A DNA stretch of 64,000 nt from CAZWVI01 sp964637165 (lineage in GTDB: Bacteria > Planctomycetota > UBA1135). The stretch spans positions 1 through 64,000 of the forward strand of contig CAZWVI010000003.1 in assembly GCA_964637165.1 (NCBI GenBank). The letters are read 5' to 3'. This document shows, piece after piece, positions 48,532 to 57,057 of this stretch. Within the stretch, counting starts at the first letter, position 1. Every line of letters begins with the position of its first letter. The position numbers were made by a program, and so were the translations under genes. The notes beneath the pieces were generated by a model. That model ran no database searches, had not been told where the DNA came from, and saw nothing but the letters and a program-made list of their open reading frames with translations.

Positions 48532-49309
48532 TGACGATGTGTGCGTGTAGTTTACGCAAGGCGTCGCGTTCTATTTGGCGAACTCTTTCTCGGGAGATTC
48601 CCATTGCCTTGGAGATTGTTTCCAAGGTTGCGGCTCTGCCATCACCTAAACCATAACGCATTCGTAGTACCTGGGATTCACGTTCGTCGATTAGGTCGAG
48701 AATTTCCTTGGTTGCTTTTAGTGCGTCACTGTGGACTGCCGCTTCATCAGGCATTAAGCGCCCTAGTTTATGATGTGAATCAGCTAGGTTGGCGATCATT
48801 TCATCGGCCGGGCCTGACGAGGCAGAATGCTGTAAGGTTTGTTTAACAATCTTGAGATTGTTTTCAGTTAATCCTAAGTGGTTAGCGATTTCTTTTTGAG
48901 TTGGCCGCCGGTCCAGGTCGGCTTCCATTGAGTCACAAGCGCGGCTCCATTTGGTCAAGATTTCCACCATGTATGACGGAATACGAACAGTTTTAACCTG
49001 GTTGATAAGTGCCCGGCGAATGGTCTGTTGAATCCACCATGTCGCGTAAGTTGAAAAACGGAATCCAGCTTCCGGATCGAATTTTTCCACAGCCTTAAAC
49101 AGTCCAAGATTACCTTCCGCAATTAAGTCGGGAAGGGTTAGGCCGCGGCCATTAAATCGTTTAGCTATACTCACGACTAAGCGCAAATTTGCGCGAATCA
49201 TGTGCTCGCGCGCCTCTTCATCGTCCTTTTGGACGCGGCGGCTAAGCTCGATTTCTTCTTCCTTGTTTAAAAGGGGAACTTCATCAATGTCGTGAAGGTA
49301 AGCTTCCAA
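48443..49309 (-). CDS. Sigma-70 family primary-like sigma factor
   Basis: A protein of at least 288 residues with region 1.2 (EAYLHDIDEVPLLNKEEEIELSRRV), region 2 (ANLRLVVSIAKRFNGRGL; FDPEAGFRFSTYATWWIQQTIRRAL), region 3 and region 4 (RESQVLRMRYGLGDG; GISRERVRQIERDALRKL). It lacks the long region 1.1 of RpoD, so it may be an RpoS/RpoH-like or compact primary factor. The visible start is TTG at 49309 without a Shine-Dalgarno. An in-frame ATC at 49327 has GGAG 8 nt upstream and would add MASDRC. A stop codon follows just before that. Confidence 0.9.
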   Translation of the reverse strand: MEAYLHDIDEVPLLNKEEEIELSRRVQKDDEEAREHMIRANLRLVVSIAKRFNGRGLTLPDLIAEGNLGLFKAVEKFDPEAGFRFSTYATWWIQQTIRRALINQVKTVRIPSYMVEILTKWSRACDSMEADLDRRPTQKEIANHLGLTENNLKIVKQTLQHSASSGPADEMIANLADSHHKLGRLMPDEAAVHSDALKATKEILDLIDERESQVLRMRYGLGDGRAATLETISKAMGISRERVRQIERDALRKLHAHIVNGVPPEQVFPSIRKRRERGAADSNDKRPA

Positions 49310-49525
49310 GCAGCGGTCGGATGCGATGGGTCAATCTCCGGGGTTTTGTGACGGGGCGGGTTTGCGGACGAATTGCCGCTCCCCTTCAACGGCATGTTTT
49401 GCTGTGGACTTGAGTTGTTTTTCATAAAGGCATCTGCTGAATATTCCGAAAGAGAGGGGATTGTCGGCGCAGGGCCGACGAAAACAGGGACTTGACAAGC
49501 CTGTTACAATAAAAAGAGACAACAA

Positions 49526-50851
49526 ATGAACCACCCCACACCTTGGACTGAAAGTCGCCCCGCACGAAAAATCGTGTCAGAGGAGGAATTTAGACCACTA
49601 CTGGCAAGTCAAGCCCACGATTTGTTGTTGTTGGCAAATGGTTTTTTGGAGCTGACTCCCGAGCAATGGACTCAGCGCCAGCTTTACCACCTATTTCAAG
49701 CCTCAACCGACCTTGAGACCTATCTGGATGATTATGGCGCCAAGGAAAACCGGAAATTTTTCCGTTGCCGAGAATTGGTGGCAATTTTGCGTTGGACCTC
49801 GAATGCGATGTCAGGTCTCGTTCATTTGCACGCTCGCTCCACCCAGTACCAAGTGTGCGACCGCAAGTTGGTGGATAAGCTGATCGACCCTCAGGTGCGC
49901 CATTCAGCACTTGGGCTTGGAGAATCTATCATACGCTGTTTAAAGGCCTTGCGTAGTTTTTGGCAGGAGCTTGGAATGGTTTGGCCGGATGCAGCTTTGC
50001 GGGTCGAATCACTTGGCGCGGGTGGGCCAAGTTATCGTTTAATGCGCGACCTGGCAGATTTGCGCAAAGAGAGCGAACACAGCGCGAAGGCCGCAAAAAT
50101 AGCCGGTCGATTTTTGTACTTAGCCAAAAGTTTAGATGAAAATAAGCCATACGTTTGCAATGATCCCGATGAACTACGGGAAATCATGGGCAAATACTGT
50201 CGCGAAGAACAATGTCGCCGCTTCGAGGCTAGGGTGCACAACTTTCAAAGTGCTTATGACAATCAAATTTCTGGAAGTGAGACCGAGCAGAATAATCCAG
50301 AATTACGCCAGTTGAGGGGCACCGCAAGTATTGCCTTGCACCTGTTCGAGGCCGCGACCGCCTTGTCGCATCTTTACGGACGTCACAATATGAGCACCCA
50401 CTTTGATGATACCGACAAGTTGATTATGAGCGAACTTGAGTTGTCAAAAATCGTTGTAAACACCTGCGCAGTAGGTGCTTACCTGGCACTAGAGTCGGCC
50501 AAAAAGAGTGCTCAGGAGCAAATCGAGCAGCACACTGAAGCGACAACAGTGACCCTAGCGATCCCCGATGGCTTAATTTTGCACGCCCGCCCCATCTCTT
50601 TAATAGTCGGAATCGTCAACCACCACCGCGTCCCGGTGGAGGCTGAAATAGAGGGACATAAGTGCTCAGCGGCCAGCATTATGCAAATGTTGGTTTTGGC
50701 CGGTAGCCACTCCAGTCACCAGAGTATTAACTTTTCTGGGGACAATAAAGTGTTGGCTGAACTAGAAATGTTGTTCGCGGCCGCTTTGGGTGAGGAGGGT
50801 TTTGATAAATTGCCGCCCGAGCTCCAGTATCTAATCCCATCTGGGGACTAG
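49526..50851 (+). CDS. HPr-domain protein with long helical N terminus
   Basis: Residues about 340-425 look like an HPr phosphocarrier domain: the active-site His is in LILHARPISLIVG (about 353) and the regulatory-Ser region reads CSAASIMQMLVLAGS, as in HPr and NPr. The first 330 residues are helical and unknown to me, so the protein is much larger than the 85-90-residue HPr. No enzyme I or EII gene is in the window. The phospho-accepting role is inference from the HARP motif; the N-terminal half may be an effector or a regulator of the phosphorylated state. It lies divergent from the sigma gene, with a -10-like TACAAT before the ATG. Confidence 0.7.
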   Translation: MNHPTPWTESRPARKIVSEEEFRPLLASQAHDLLLLANGFLELTPEQWTQRQLYHLFQASTDLETYLDDYGAKENRKFFRCRELVAILRWTSNAMSGLVHLHARSTQYQVCDRKLVDKLIDPQVRHSALGLGESIIRCLKALRSFWQELGMVWPDAALRVESLGAGGPSYRLMRDLADLRKESEHSAKAAKIAGRFLYLAKSLDENKPYVCNDPDELREIMGKYCREEQCRRFEARVHNFQSAYDNQISGSETEQNNPELRQLRGTASIALHLFEAATALSHLYGRHNMSTHFDDTDKLIMSELELSKIVVNTCAVGAYLALESAKKSAQEQIEQHTEATTVTLAIPDGLILHARPISLIVGIVNHHRVPVEAEIEGHKCSAASIMQMLVLAGSHSSHQSINFSGDNKVLAELEMLFAAALGEEGFDKLPPELQYLIPSGD

Positions 50852-50852
50852 C

Positions 50853-51596
50853 TCAAATTCCGTGAAGTAGGCGATCACCAAGAATTGGCGGCAGCCCAGC
50901 TTTGCGGATCAACTTTTGCTCAGCAGCAATGTTGTACGGAGTGCGCAACAGCCTCACACGACCACTTTGGGGGTTATAGAACAGCACAGGAGATTGTGAG
51001 TTTTCGTCCCTAGGTTGTCCAGGAGAACCGACGTTAATCACGGCCCTTTGGGCACTTGAGAGAACCCAGTCCTCTCTGAAGTGCCACTCTAATTTATTTC
51101 TGTTAGCCTGCTCTAGGAAGGACATTGGAACATGGGTGTGTCCGCAGAAGCCAACGTTTGCTTCAAAATCTCCAAGAGCGCCTCTGGCCGCTGGGTGAGA
51201 TTGAAGATAGTTAAAGGCTCCAGGGTTGGGTAGCGCGCCATGAAAAAGACAAAAATCAGGATCGTCATGGCGCAAGGCAAGACTTTCAAGGAATTCGGTG
51301 TTGTCCTTGTTGAGTATTCGCTTGTGCCACTGGATGGCCGCGCGCGCATAAGGATTGAAATAAGAAGAGTCAATTTTCTCCAGTAGAGCCCAATCGTGAT
51401 TCCCGGCCACACAGGTGATGTTGCGCTCGCGCACCAATTCAATCACCTCGTTTGGCCTTGCACCATATCCAACCAGATCTCCGGCACAAAAGACCTCACT
51501 AACGTTTTGAAGGTCAACGAGTGATAGGACCGCCTCTAGGGCAGATAAGTTGGCGTGCAGATCACCAAGAATTGCGATTTCGCGAGGATTGGACAT
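50853..51596 (-). CDS. YfcE-like metallophosphoesterase
   Basis: The metallophosphoesterase motifs are complete: LGDLHANLSALEAVL, CAGDLVGYGARPNEV, GNHDWAL and CGHTHVPM. The family hydrolyses phosphodiesters with Mn or Fe. It is divergent from parB with a shared palindromic promoter region and converges with the HPr-fusion gene (1 nt between stops). Confidence 0.9.
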   Translation of the reverse strand: MSNPREIAILGDLHANLSALEAVLSLVDLQNVSEVFCAGDLVGYGARPNEVIELVRERNITCVAGNHDWALLEKIDSSYFNPYARAAIQWHKRILNKDNTEFLESLALRHDDPDFCLFHGALPNPGAFNYLQSHPAARGALGDFEANVGFCGHTHVPMSFLEQANRNKLEWHFREDWVLSSAQRAVINVGSPGQPRDENSQSPVLFYNPQSGRVRLLRTPYNIAAEQKLIRKAGLPPILGDRLLHGI

Positions 51597-51618
51597 GCTT
51601 TTCTTCCGGAACTACTGC

Positions 51619-51633
51619 AGGATACGTTATCCT
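51619..51633. promoter_or_regulatory. Palindromic divergent -10 region before parB
   Basis: AGGATACGTTATCCT is a palindrome apart from its central CGT and supplies TATCCT on both strands: 51624-51619 toward the phosphoesterase gene and 51628-51633 toward parB. Confidence 0.5.
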
Positions 51634-51665
51634 GAGCGAATCAGTTGAAAGAAACTTACAAAAAA

Positions 51666-52559
51666 ATGGCATCAAAGAAATTAGGCAAAGGGCTAGATTC
51701 GCTCCTCTCAAATACCCACGCAAAAGAAAGTTCTAGCCCGAGCGGCGGACAAATGTGGGTTCCTGTTGGAAACATTAGCGCCAACAGCCAACAACCACGA
51801 CTTCACCAAGAGAAAGGCCTCGAGAGCTTAGCTGAGAGCATTCGGAGACATGGAATCATGCAGCCAATCGTGGTGACACGACTAGTTGGCGACAAATTTG
51901 AAGTCCTGGCCGGAGAACGCCGCTGGAGAGCTGCGCAAATAGCCAACTTGAAAAGTGTTCCAGTCGTGGTCCGCGAAGGTGTTCGCAGCGAGGCCGAAAG
52001 ACTAGAGTTGGCTCTTATTGAAAATGTGCAACGCGAGGATCTTGACCCAATTGAACGCGCCAAGGCTTGCCATAAGTTGGTTGACGGTTTCGGCCTCTCC
52101 CACGAAGCGGTTGCCAGCGGTCTCGGATATGATCGCTCAACAATCTCTAACCTGGTCAGGCTCTTGGACCTGCCAGAGGAAATACAGGACGCTGTTTCAC
52201 GTGAAACAATTAGTGCTGGACACGCCCGAGCACTCCTTCGGGTGTCTGGAAATCCAGCACAAACTACTGTATTTAAACGGATTAAGGAAGAGGGGCTTTC
52301 GGTGAGAATGGTGGAGGCTTTGTGTGCAAAAGCAGCCAAAGGCTCTTTGGAACCAAAGCATAGGCCACGACCACGCCAAGCCGCTTGGGTCGGAGACCTT
52401 CAAGAGCGGATTACGCGTGCCTGCGGTTTGCGTTCTGAGATTCGCTTGCGTCGCGGCGGTGGCGGTCGCGTCGTGTTTCATTTTCAGGACTTGGATCAGC
52501 TGGATCGCTTCAGCTCGATTTTGGGCCCCGAGGATGAGACCAGCGAATTAATAGAATAG
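51666..52559 (+). CDS. parB: Chromosome-partitioning protein ParB
   Basis: ParB binds parS and CTP and spreads on DNA. Residues start KKLGKGLDSLLSN; the CTPase motifs are IRRHGIMQPIVVTR and AGERRWRAAQIANL; the ALIENVQREDLDPIERA segment leads to the helix-turn-helix. I use ATG 51666 rather than the TTG at 51645, since the typical N terminus begins there. A perfect parS lies inside the gene. parA is 7 kb away and transcribed the other way, so the usual parAB operon is split. Confidence 0.95.
   Translation: MASKKLGKGLDSLLSNTHAKESSSPSGGQMWVPVGNISANSQQPRLHQEKGLESLAESIRRHGIMQPIVVTRLVGDKFEVLAGERRWRAAQIANLKSVPVVVREGVRSEAERLELALIENVQREDLDPIERAKACHKLVDGFGLSHEAVASGLGYDRSTISNLVRLLDLPEEIQDAVSRETISAGHARALLRVSGNPAQTTVFKRIKEEGLSVRMVEALCAKAAKGSLEPKHRPRPRQAAWVGDLQERITRACGLRSEIRLRRGGGGRVVFHFQDLDQLDRFSSILGPEDETSELIE
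52193..52208. promoter_or_regulatory. Perfect parS site inside parB
   Basis: TGTTTCACGTGAAACA is exactly the 16-bp consensus ParB-binding palindrome. It lies about 11 kb from the presumed origin. Confidence 0.95.
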
Positions 52560-52564
52560 GGCTC

Positions 52565-52584
52565 TGACCCCAACTGGTGGGTCA
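52565..52584. terminator. Small hairpin after parB
   Basis: TGACCC (52565-52570) and GGGTCA (52579-52584) form 6-bp arms with an 8-nt loop, 6 nt after the stop. No T run. The same arms follow the ECF sigma gene at 10774. Confidence 0.3.
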
Positions 52585-52631
52585 AGTCGGTTCGATAAAC
52601 CAGTGGCCCACTGCTTGGGGCGGGGTTTGGT

Positions 52632-53627
52632 TTAGTTTGCCACCGAGGCGTGGGTAATCTTCAACGCCGGTAATTCGTCCGCTGAGTCGGGGCCGCCGAA
52701 TTGGAGGCTGGCCATTGTGGCTTCGTCGATTCCGCTTAATAGCTTGCCAAATACTGTGGTGCGGCCATCTAGGTGAAATGAGTCCTTGATAGTTAGCTCT
52801 AGGGATTCGAGGTCGCCGAGGTGGGCGGCTCCTGGCTTTTGATTAAAACTTAGCGCGCCTACTTTGTGGTAGTAGCCAAATGCGGTTTCGGTTGCGAGTC
52901 CATCTAGCTCGTCGTTGAGTTCTTCTGGCTTAAAGGTGAGGCCGAAGGCTCCCGAGCGACCGATTACTCGTCCAATCAAGCTGTTGTCGTTGACCATTCC
53001 TATAAAAGCTTCGCAAGCATTTGGTGCGACGTCCTCGAAAAGACCAATAGAAATCTCGTAAGTCACGTCCGCGCCATCACTTAAGGTGATGGAAATAGTT
53101 CTTCCGGTGGGGGTTGGATTGTCAAACACGCGTGCTGTGCCGCCAGCTAGGGCCTCTTCAGCGCGGGCAATAGCTAGTTCAAAAACAGGAACTTGGCTCC
53201 CGTTGCTTGGAGTGTTCAGCTCACCAAGTGATCCACTTTTCTGCAAGGCTCTTGCCTCTTCAGTTAGCGTTTGCAGTGAGTCGTTGTCGGCGCGGCTCAA
53301 ACAATCTTGAATGCCAGCTAAAACAACCCATGGGTGGATTATTTCCTCGCTGCGCGCACGTGTTAGTGTTTCACCTAAGTTCTCCGAAGTGTATGCGCCA
53401 CCGGGAGTTGCGCGTATTTCAGCAAATGCTGACCAAGTCGCCTGACCGCTAGAGGCAGCATTTCGTGGTGCGTAGTAGTTGTAGCCAAGTCCCACGGAGA
53501 GCGCGACAATCATCATTAAGACGAAATTGCGATTTTCCCGGTACCAATCACCCATAGGGGTAGTAGATTTGAATTCAGGGTTGTGGCTGCCGGGGGCAGT
53601 GCGTGGCGAGGTGTTTAGCTTGGTCAT
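52632..53627 (-). CDS. Membrane-anchored cyclophilin-type peptidyl-prolyl isomerase
   Basis: One membrane helix (about 33-50) follows a 30-residue cytoplasmic head. The exported part ends with a divergent cyclophilin domain (about 165-330): VAPNACEAFIGMVND, VGALSFNQKPGA and HLDGRTTVFGKLLSGID. The catalytic Arg-Phe region is altered, so isomerase activity is uncertain. It probably helps envelope protein folding. The stop converges on parB. Confidence 0.75.
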   Translation of the reverse strand: MTKLNTSPRTAPGSHNPEFKSTTPMGDWYRENRNFVLMMIVALSVGLGYNYYAPRNAASSGQATWSAFAEIRATPGGAYTSENLGETLTRARSEEIIHPWVVLAGIQDCLSRADNDSLQTLTEEARALQKSGSLGELNTPSNGSQVPVFELAIARAEEALAGGTARVFDNPTPTGRTISITLSDGADVTYEISIGLFEDVAPNACEAFIGMVNDNSLIGRVIGRSGAFGLTFKPEELNDELDGLATETAFGYYHKVGALSFNQKPGAAHLGDLESLELTIKDSFHLDGRTTVFGKLLSGIDEATMASLQFGGPDSADELPALKITHASVAN

Positions 53628-53753
53628 CGTTTAGGCTGAGCTTCATCCGGGTGGGGACGCGGCATCGGGCTCTAGAGTTTATCGTCAAATTTACATGCCC
53701 ACAATCACGACTTCGTGCGTAGTATTTCACACCTTAACTCATCTAGGTTAACC

Positions 53754-56144
53754 ATGAAAAAACACCCATCTCAATTAGCCATTTTGGCCCTCCTTGTGAT
53801 CGCGCCATTCGGTGCAGCGGCACAGTCTTCTAGCATTACGGAATACCTGCCTGCCGGCACCCAAATGTACGTGCAAATTCCAGACATGAGCGATTTTGTC
53901 AGCGGTCTTTCTGGGTCATCAACTGGCCGCATTTGGTCCGATCCGGGTGTTCAAGAATTTCTTGCACCAGTTTTACCAATGTTGGACATGGAGTTAATGC
54001 AAGCTACAGCAATGCTTCGCTCGCAAGGACTGCCCGAAAACTTACTCGACTTTAGTCAATGGGACAATTTTGAATGTGGTTATGCAATCAATGAGTTAGA
54101 TATTAAACACGCCATGATTGCCGGGTCCTTGATGGGCGGCGGTGGCGGCGGCGGAACATTCATGGGACATGGTAAACCAACAGTGCGCTTGAGTGCGGCG
54201 ATTGTGATTGCCTATAAGCAAGAGCAAATGGCAGACCAATTGTTTACCTTTCTTTACAAGGCCGTTGGCGATGATCAAAACGCACAACTAACTGAAACAG
54301 ACTTTGGAAAAACATGGACCTTTACAGACGATGAAGGGACAGTTTTCGCACAACTAAATGGTGGTGAAATAATGCTATCGGCAATTATGGGCGAAGCTCC
54401 AACAACGAAGCTTTCCGATAACCAAGAATTTCTTGCATCACGCAAAGCCAATAGCGAAGAGGTTTACTTGTACCTAGACCTTGGCGAGACGGTAGATCTA
54501 ATGGACGAAGTGTTGGCTGGCTTGCCAACCGAGGCATCACAATTTATTAATCCAGTAGTTTCTGGTTTGGGCTTAGAGGCACTTGGAATATTTAACATGA
54601 GCACTGGTTGGAAGGATGGCGATTCTGTTTTATATGGAAGTGCGACTATTAATTCAGCCTCCAAAGGTTTGATTGCTTCGGCGCACAACACAGGTGTCGC
54701 AGACTTGGGAATGTTGGATTACATTCCTAATGAAGCAACGAGTTTTTCCTTAAGCTCAATCGACGCTGAAAAATCTTGGTCGGTACTCGAATACTTGATT
54801 GCCGCCTGTTCTAGCGGCGTAGATGCTTACATTGAGGCTGGTGGCGCGGAAGTAAGCCGTGCTGAACTTGAACAACTGCCTTTCTATGATTGGGTGAATG
54901 GTTCTAAGCAAACACAGTTAAAGGCAATGGTTGAAAGTTTTGGTCCTCGCTCATTTACTTGGGCGGTTGCTGATGCCGGGTCCTTGATGGGCGGCGGTGG
55001 CGGCGGCGGCGGAACATTCATCGAAGTGCGCAACGTCGATGAAGTTCGCGCAACCATGACTGCTTTGATTAACGAGCTTGAAGGAATCAGTACTCCAGAG
55101 AGTCCAGTTAGTTTTCGTGTGAAACAACTTACATTGCGCGAACGCAACGAAGAGGGCAAGTGGATAACTCGCAAGGGTCCAGACTATTACGAGATGCGCA
55201 TCAACAACTTAGACTTGCCACCAGAATTGGCATCACTTTCTATGTTGACCGCACAGTTCGTTCCGACTTGGGCAATTACTGATGACGGTTGGTTGGTGAG
55301 TGCAACAAGTAGTTCGCCAATTCGCAAAGCCTTGCGCGACGGAGTTAAGGTTGTTGAAGATAGTATTAAAGAAAATCAAGACGTGAAAGATTTCCTTGGT
55401 CGTCTACCGGACACCGCAACAACCCTGGCGTGGAGTGATCCGCGTCCAATGATTGGCGGCCTAGTAACAATGGCGCAAAGTATGTTGCCAATGGTGGCAG
55501 GCGCTGTTCCACCAGAACAAATTCCATTTGACTTAAACAAGTTCCCAGGACCAGATTCTTTTACTACTCATCTGCGCCCATCAGAGGCTTGGGCGATTAA
55601 CAATGCCAGCGGCACTAGCTTTGAAAGTGTTGGTAGTTTTAGTGGCGGCGAAGCAATATTGTTGGCTGGCACCATTGGGATTGGCGTATTGGTTTTCGGC
55701 ATACGGGCGAAAAGCCCGCCCTCGCACTTGACGCCAGTTCCTGCTGGCGACGAAGAAGTAATGTTTAGTCTCGGCGATTCTGATAGTGCGGTTGATCAGC
55801 AAATTGCTGAATACGACAAACAACTGGAGCAGACCGTGAAGGCTAAAGCAGACACCGCTAAGCTGGAAGGTCAAACCCAGGCCAACCTTGTCAGCATTCA
55901 AGGAGCAATCATGGTTTACCAAATGGAGCTCGGCGCTTTGCCAGGCGATTTGGAGCAACTTAATCAGCCGCAAAAAGATTGGCCAAATGGTTTCTTGAAA
56001 ACCTTTGATTGTTCATTAAGCGATGCTTGGGGCAATGAGTTAATCTACAACGCGACAGCCGATGGAACTTACTTGCTTTACTCGTGTGGTGCTGATGGCG
56101 TCGACAACCAACTTGGTGGCGACGATATCACGGTTGAGCAGTAA
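53754..56144 (+). CDS. Large secreted protein with pseudopilin GspG-like C terminus
   Basis: The ATG at 53754 gives a clear signal peptide (MKKHPSQLAILALLVIAPFGAAAQ). The next 600 residues form a repetitive alpha/beta region (SSITEYLPAGTQMYVQIPD; DFLGRLPDTATTLAW), DUF3352-like in style. A hydrophobic helix occurs at about 635-655 (GEAILLAGTIGIGVLVFGIRA), then a coiled region, and a domain resembling the GspG/T2SSG pseudopilin head (SDAWGNELIYNATADGTYLLYS followed by CGADGVDN). Two near-identical Gly-rich tracts lie in the first half (54119-54163 and 54974-55021). The function is unknown; it may sit at the inner membrane facing the periplasm. The next gene begins 4 nt after its stop. Confidence 0.7.
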   Translation: MKKHPSQLAILALLVIAPFGAAAQSSSITEYLPAGTQMYVQIPDMSDFVSGLSGSSTGRIWSDPGVQEFLAPVLPMLDMELMQATAMLRSQGLPENLLDFSQWDNFECGYAINELDIKHAMIAGSLMGGGGGGGTFMGHGKPTVRLSAAIVIAYKQEQMADQLFTFLYKAVGDDQNAQLTETDFGKTWTFTDDEGTVFAQLNGGEIMLSAIMGEAPTTKLSDNQEFLASRKANSEEVYLYLDLGETVDLMDEVLAGLPTEASQFINPVVSGLGLEALGIFNMSTGWKDGDSVLYGSATINSASKGLIASAHNTGVADLGMLDYIPNEATSFSLSSIDAEKSWSVLEYLIAACSSGVDAYIEAGGAEVSRAELEQLPFYDWVNGSKQTQLKAMVESFGPRSFTWAVADAGSLMGGGGGGGGTFIEVRNVDEVRATMTALINELEGISTPESPVSFRVKQLTLRERNEEGKWITRKGPDYYEMRINNLDLPPELASLSMLTAQFVPTWAITDDGWLVSATSSSPIRKALRDGVKVVEDSIKENQDVKDFLGRLPDTATTLAWSDPRPMIGGLVTMAQSMLPMVAGAVPPEQIPFDLNKFPGPDSFTTHLRPSEAWAINNASGTSFESVGSFSGGEAILLAGTIGIGVLVFGIRAKSPPSHLTPVPAGDEEVMFSLGDSDSAVDQQIAEYDKQLEQTVKAKADTAKLEGQTQANLVSIQGAIMVYQMELGALPGDLEQLNQPQKDWPNGFLKTFDCSLSDAWGNELIYNATADGTYLLYSCGADGVDNQLGGDDITVEQ
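54119..54163 (+). repeat. Gly-rich tract, copy 1
   Basis: 45 nt encoding AGSLMGGGGGGGTF. It is identical to copy 2 except for one missing GGC codon. Confidence 0.85.
54974..55021 (+). repeat. Gly-rich tract, copy 2
   Basis: 48 nt encoding AGSLMGGGGGGGGTF, 855 bp after copy 1 in the same gene and phase. The identity is at DNA level while the flanks are unrelated. Confidence 0.85.
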
Positions 56145-56148
56145 TTTA

Positions 56149-57057
56149 TTGCTCAATAGCATATGTGCGGCGCTTTTGCTTTTAGCAGGAGCGCCGTTTG
56201 CATTTAGCCAAGAACAAGCCTTTGAGCTTGTAGCGAGTGAGGGCTTGCATGATTTGGCATCGCAAGAGATGGATACAGTCCGTTCGGCATTAATTGAAGC
56301 GCGCCAATGGACAGGCCTTCCCGCGAACCATCAAGAATTCACAATCGAGTGGGTGGCTACTCGTCAAGACCTCGCCGCCGCGCTTGGCCGCGATATTTCG
56401 TCATGGTTTGCTGCGGTGGCGATTCCTAGCCAGCGGCGGATGGTGATTGCCACGGAAGTTGCCGGCTCGCGCACCCAACTGCGAGCCACAATGCGCCATG
56501 AATTGATGCATTTGGCGATGACCGATCTCGGCGCGGCTGGCTGGTCCAAGCTTCCCAGTTGGTTTCACGAGGGGTGTGCTCAGGTTTTTGCTGGCGACAT
56601 TTATCTTCGCGAACAAAATTCCTCGGTGGGTTGGTTGTTGAGCGCGGGAGAACTTCCGCCATTAGCAGACTATCGCAAAGGATTTCCAAGTGACAGCTTC
56701 GGTGCGTCCTTGGGGTATCACCTTGCCCACGGTTTTGTGGACCGCCTAATTCGTATTTACGGCTTACCAAGTTTGCGCGATGTCTTGGCCTTAGTTCGCC
56801 ACGGTAGCGACCTAGACACAGCCTTAATTGAAGTAACAGGCCTGAGCATTGTTAGCCATGAGAAAGAATTGCGCCGCGAACTTTCTGGTTTCGCCGGAAT
56901 GGGTGGCGATATGTACGGCCGCCTTTTCTTAGGTTTGTCGGTTTTTATTATTCTTAGCTTTCCAATTGTGCGCGCGACTAAGCGCCGCCGCAGGAAGTTA
57001 CTTGAAAAACGTTGGCAGGAACAAGATGATTTTGCCAACGAAAACGAGGATGAGTGA
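56149..57057 (+). CDS. Peptidase MA-like membrane protein
   Basis: The TTG at 56149 gives a normal signal peptide (LNSICAALLLLAGAPFAFS). A gluzincin-like peptidase MA domain follows with the zinc motif MRHELMHLAMTDLG and the third ligand region WFHEGCAQVFAGD. A C-terminal membrane helix (LFLGLSVFIILSFPIV) and basic tail anchor it to the inner membrane with the active site outside. Alternative ATG starts upstream lie inside the preceding gene and are rejected. It overlaps the next gene by 8 nt. Confidence 0.82.
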   Translation: MLNSICAALLLLAGAPFAFSQEQAFELVASEGLHDLASQEMDTVRSALIEARQWTGLPANHQEFTIEWVATRQDLAAALGRDISSWFAAVAIPSQRRMVIATEVAGSRTQLRATMRHELMHLAMTDLGAAGWSKLPSWFHEGCAQVFAGDIYLREQNSSVGWLLSAGELPPLADYRKGFPSDSFGASLGYHLAHGFVDRLIRIYGLPSLRDVLALVRHGSDLDTALIEVTGLSIVSHEKELRRELSGFAGMGGDMYGRLFLGLSVFIILSFPIVRATKRRRRKLLEKRWQEQDDFANENEDE

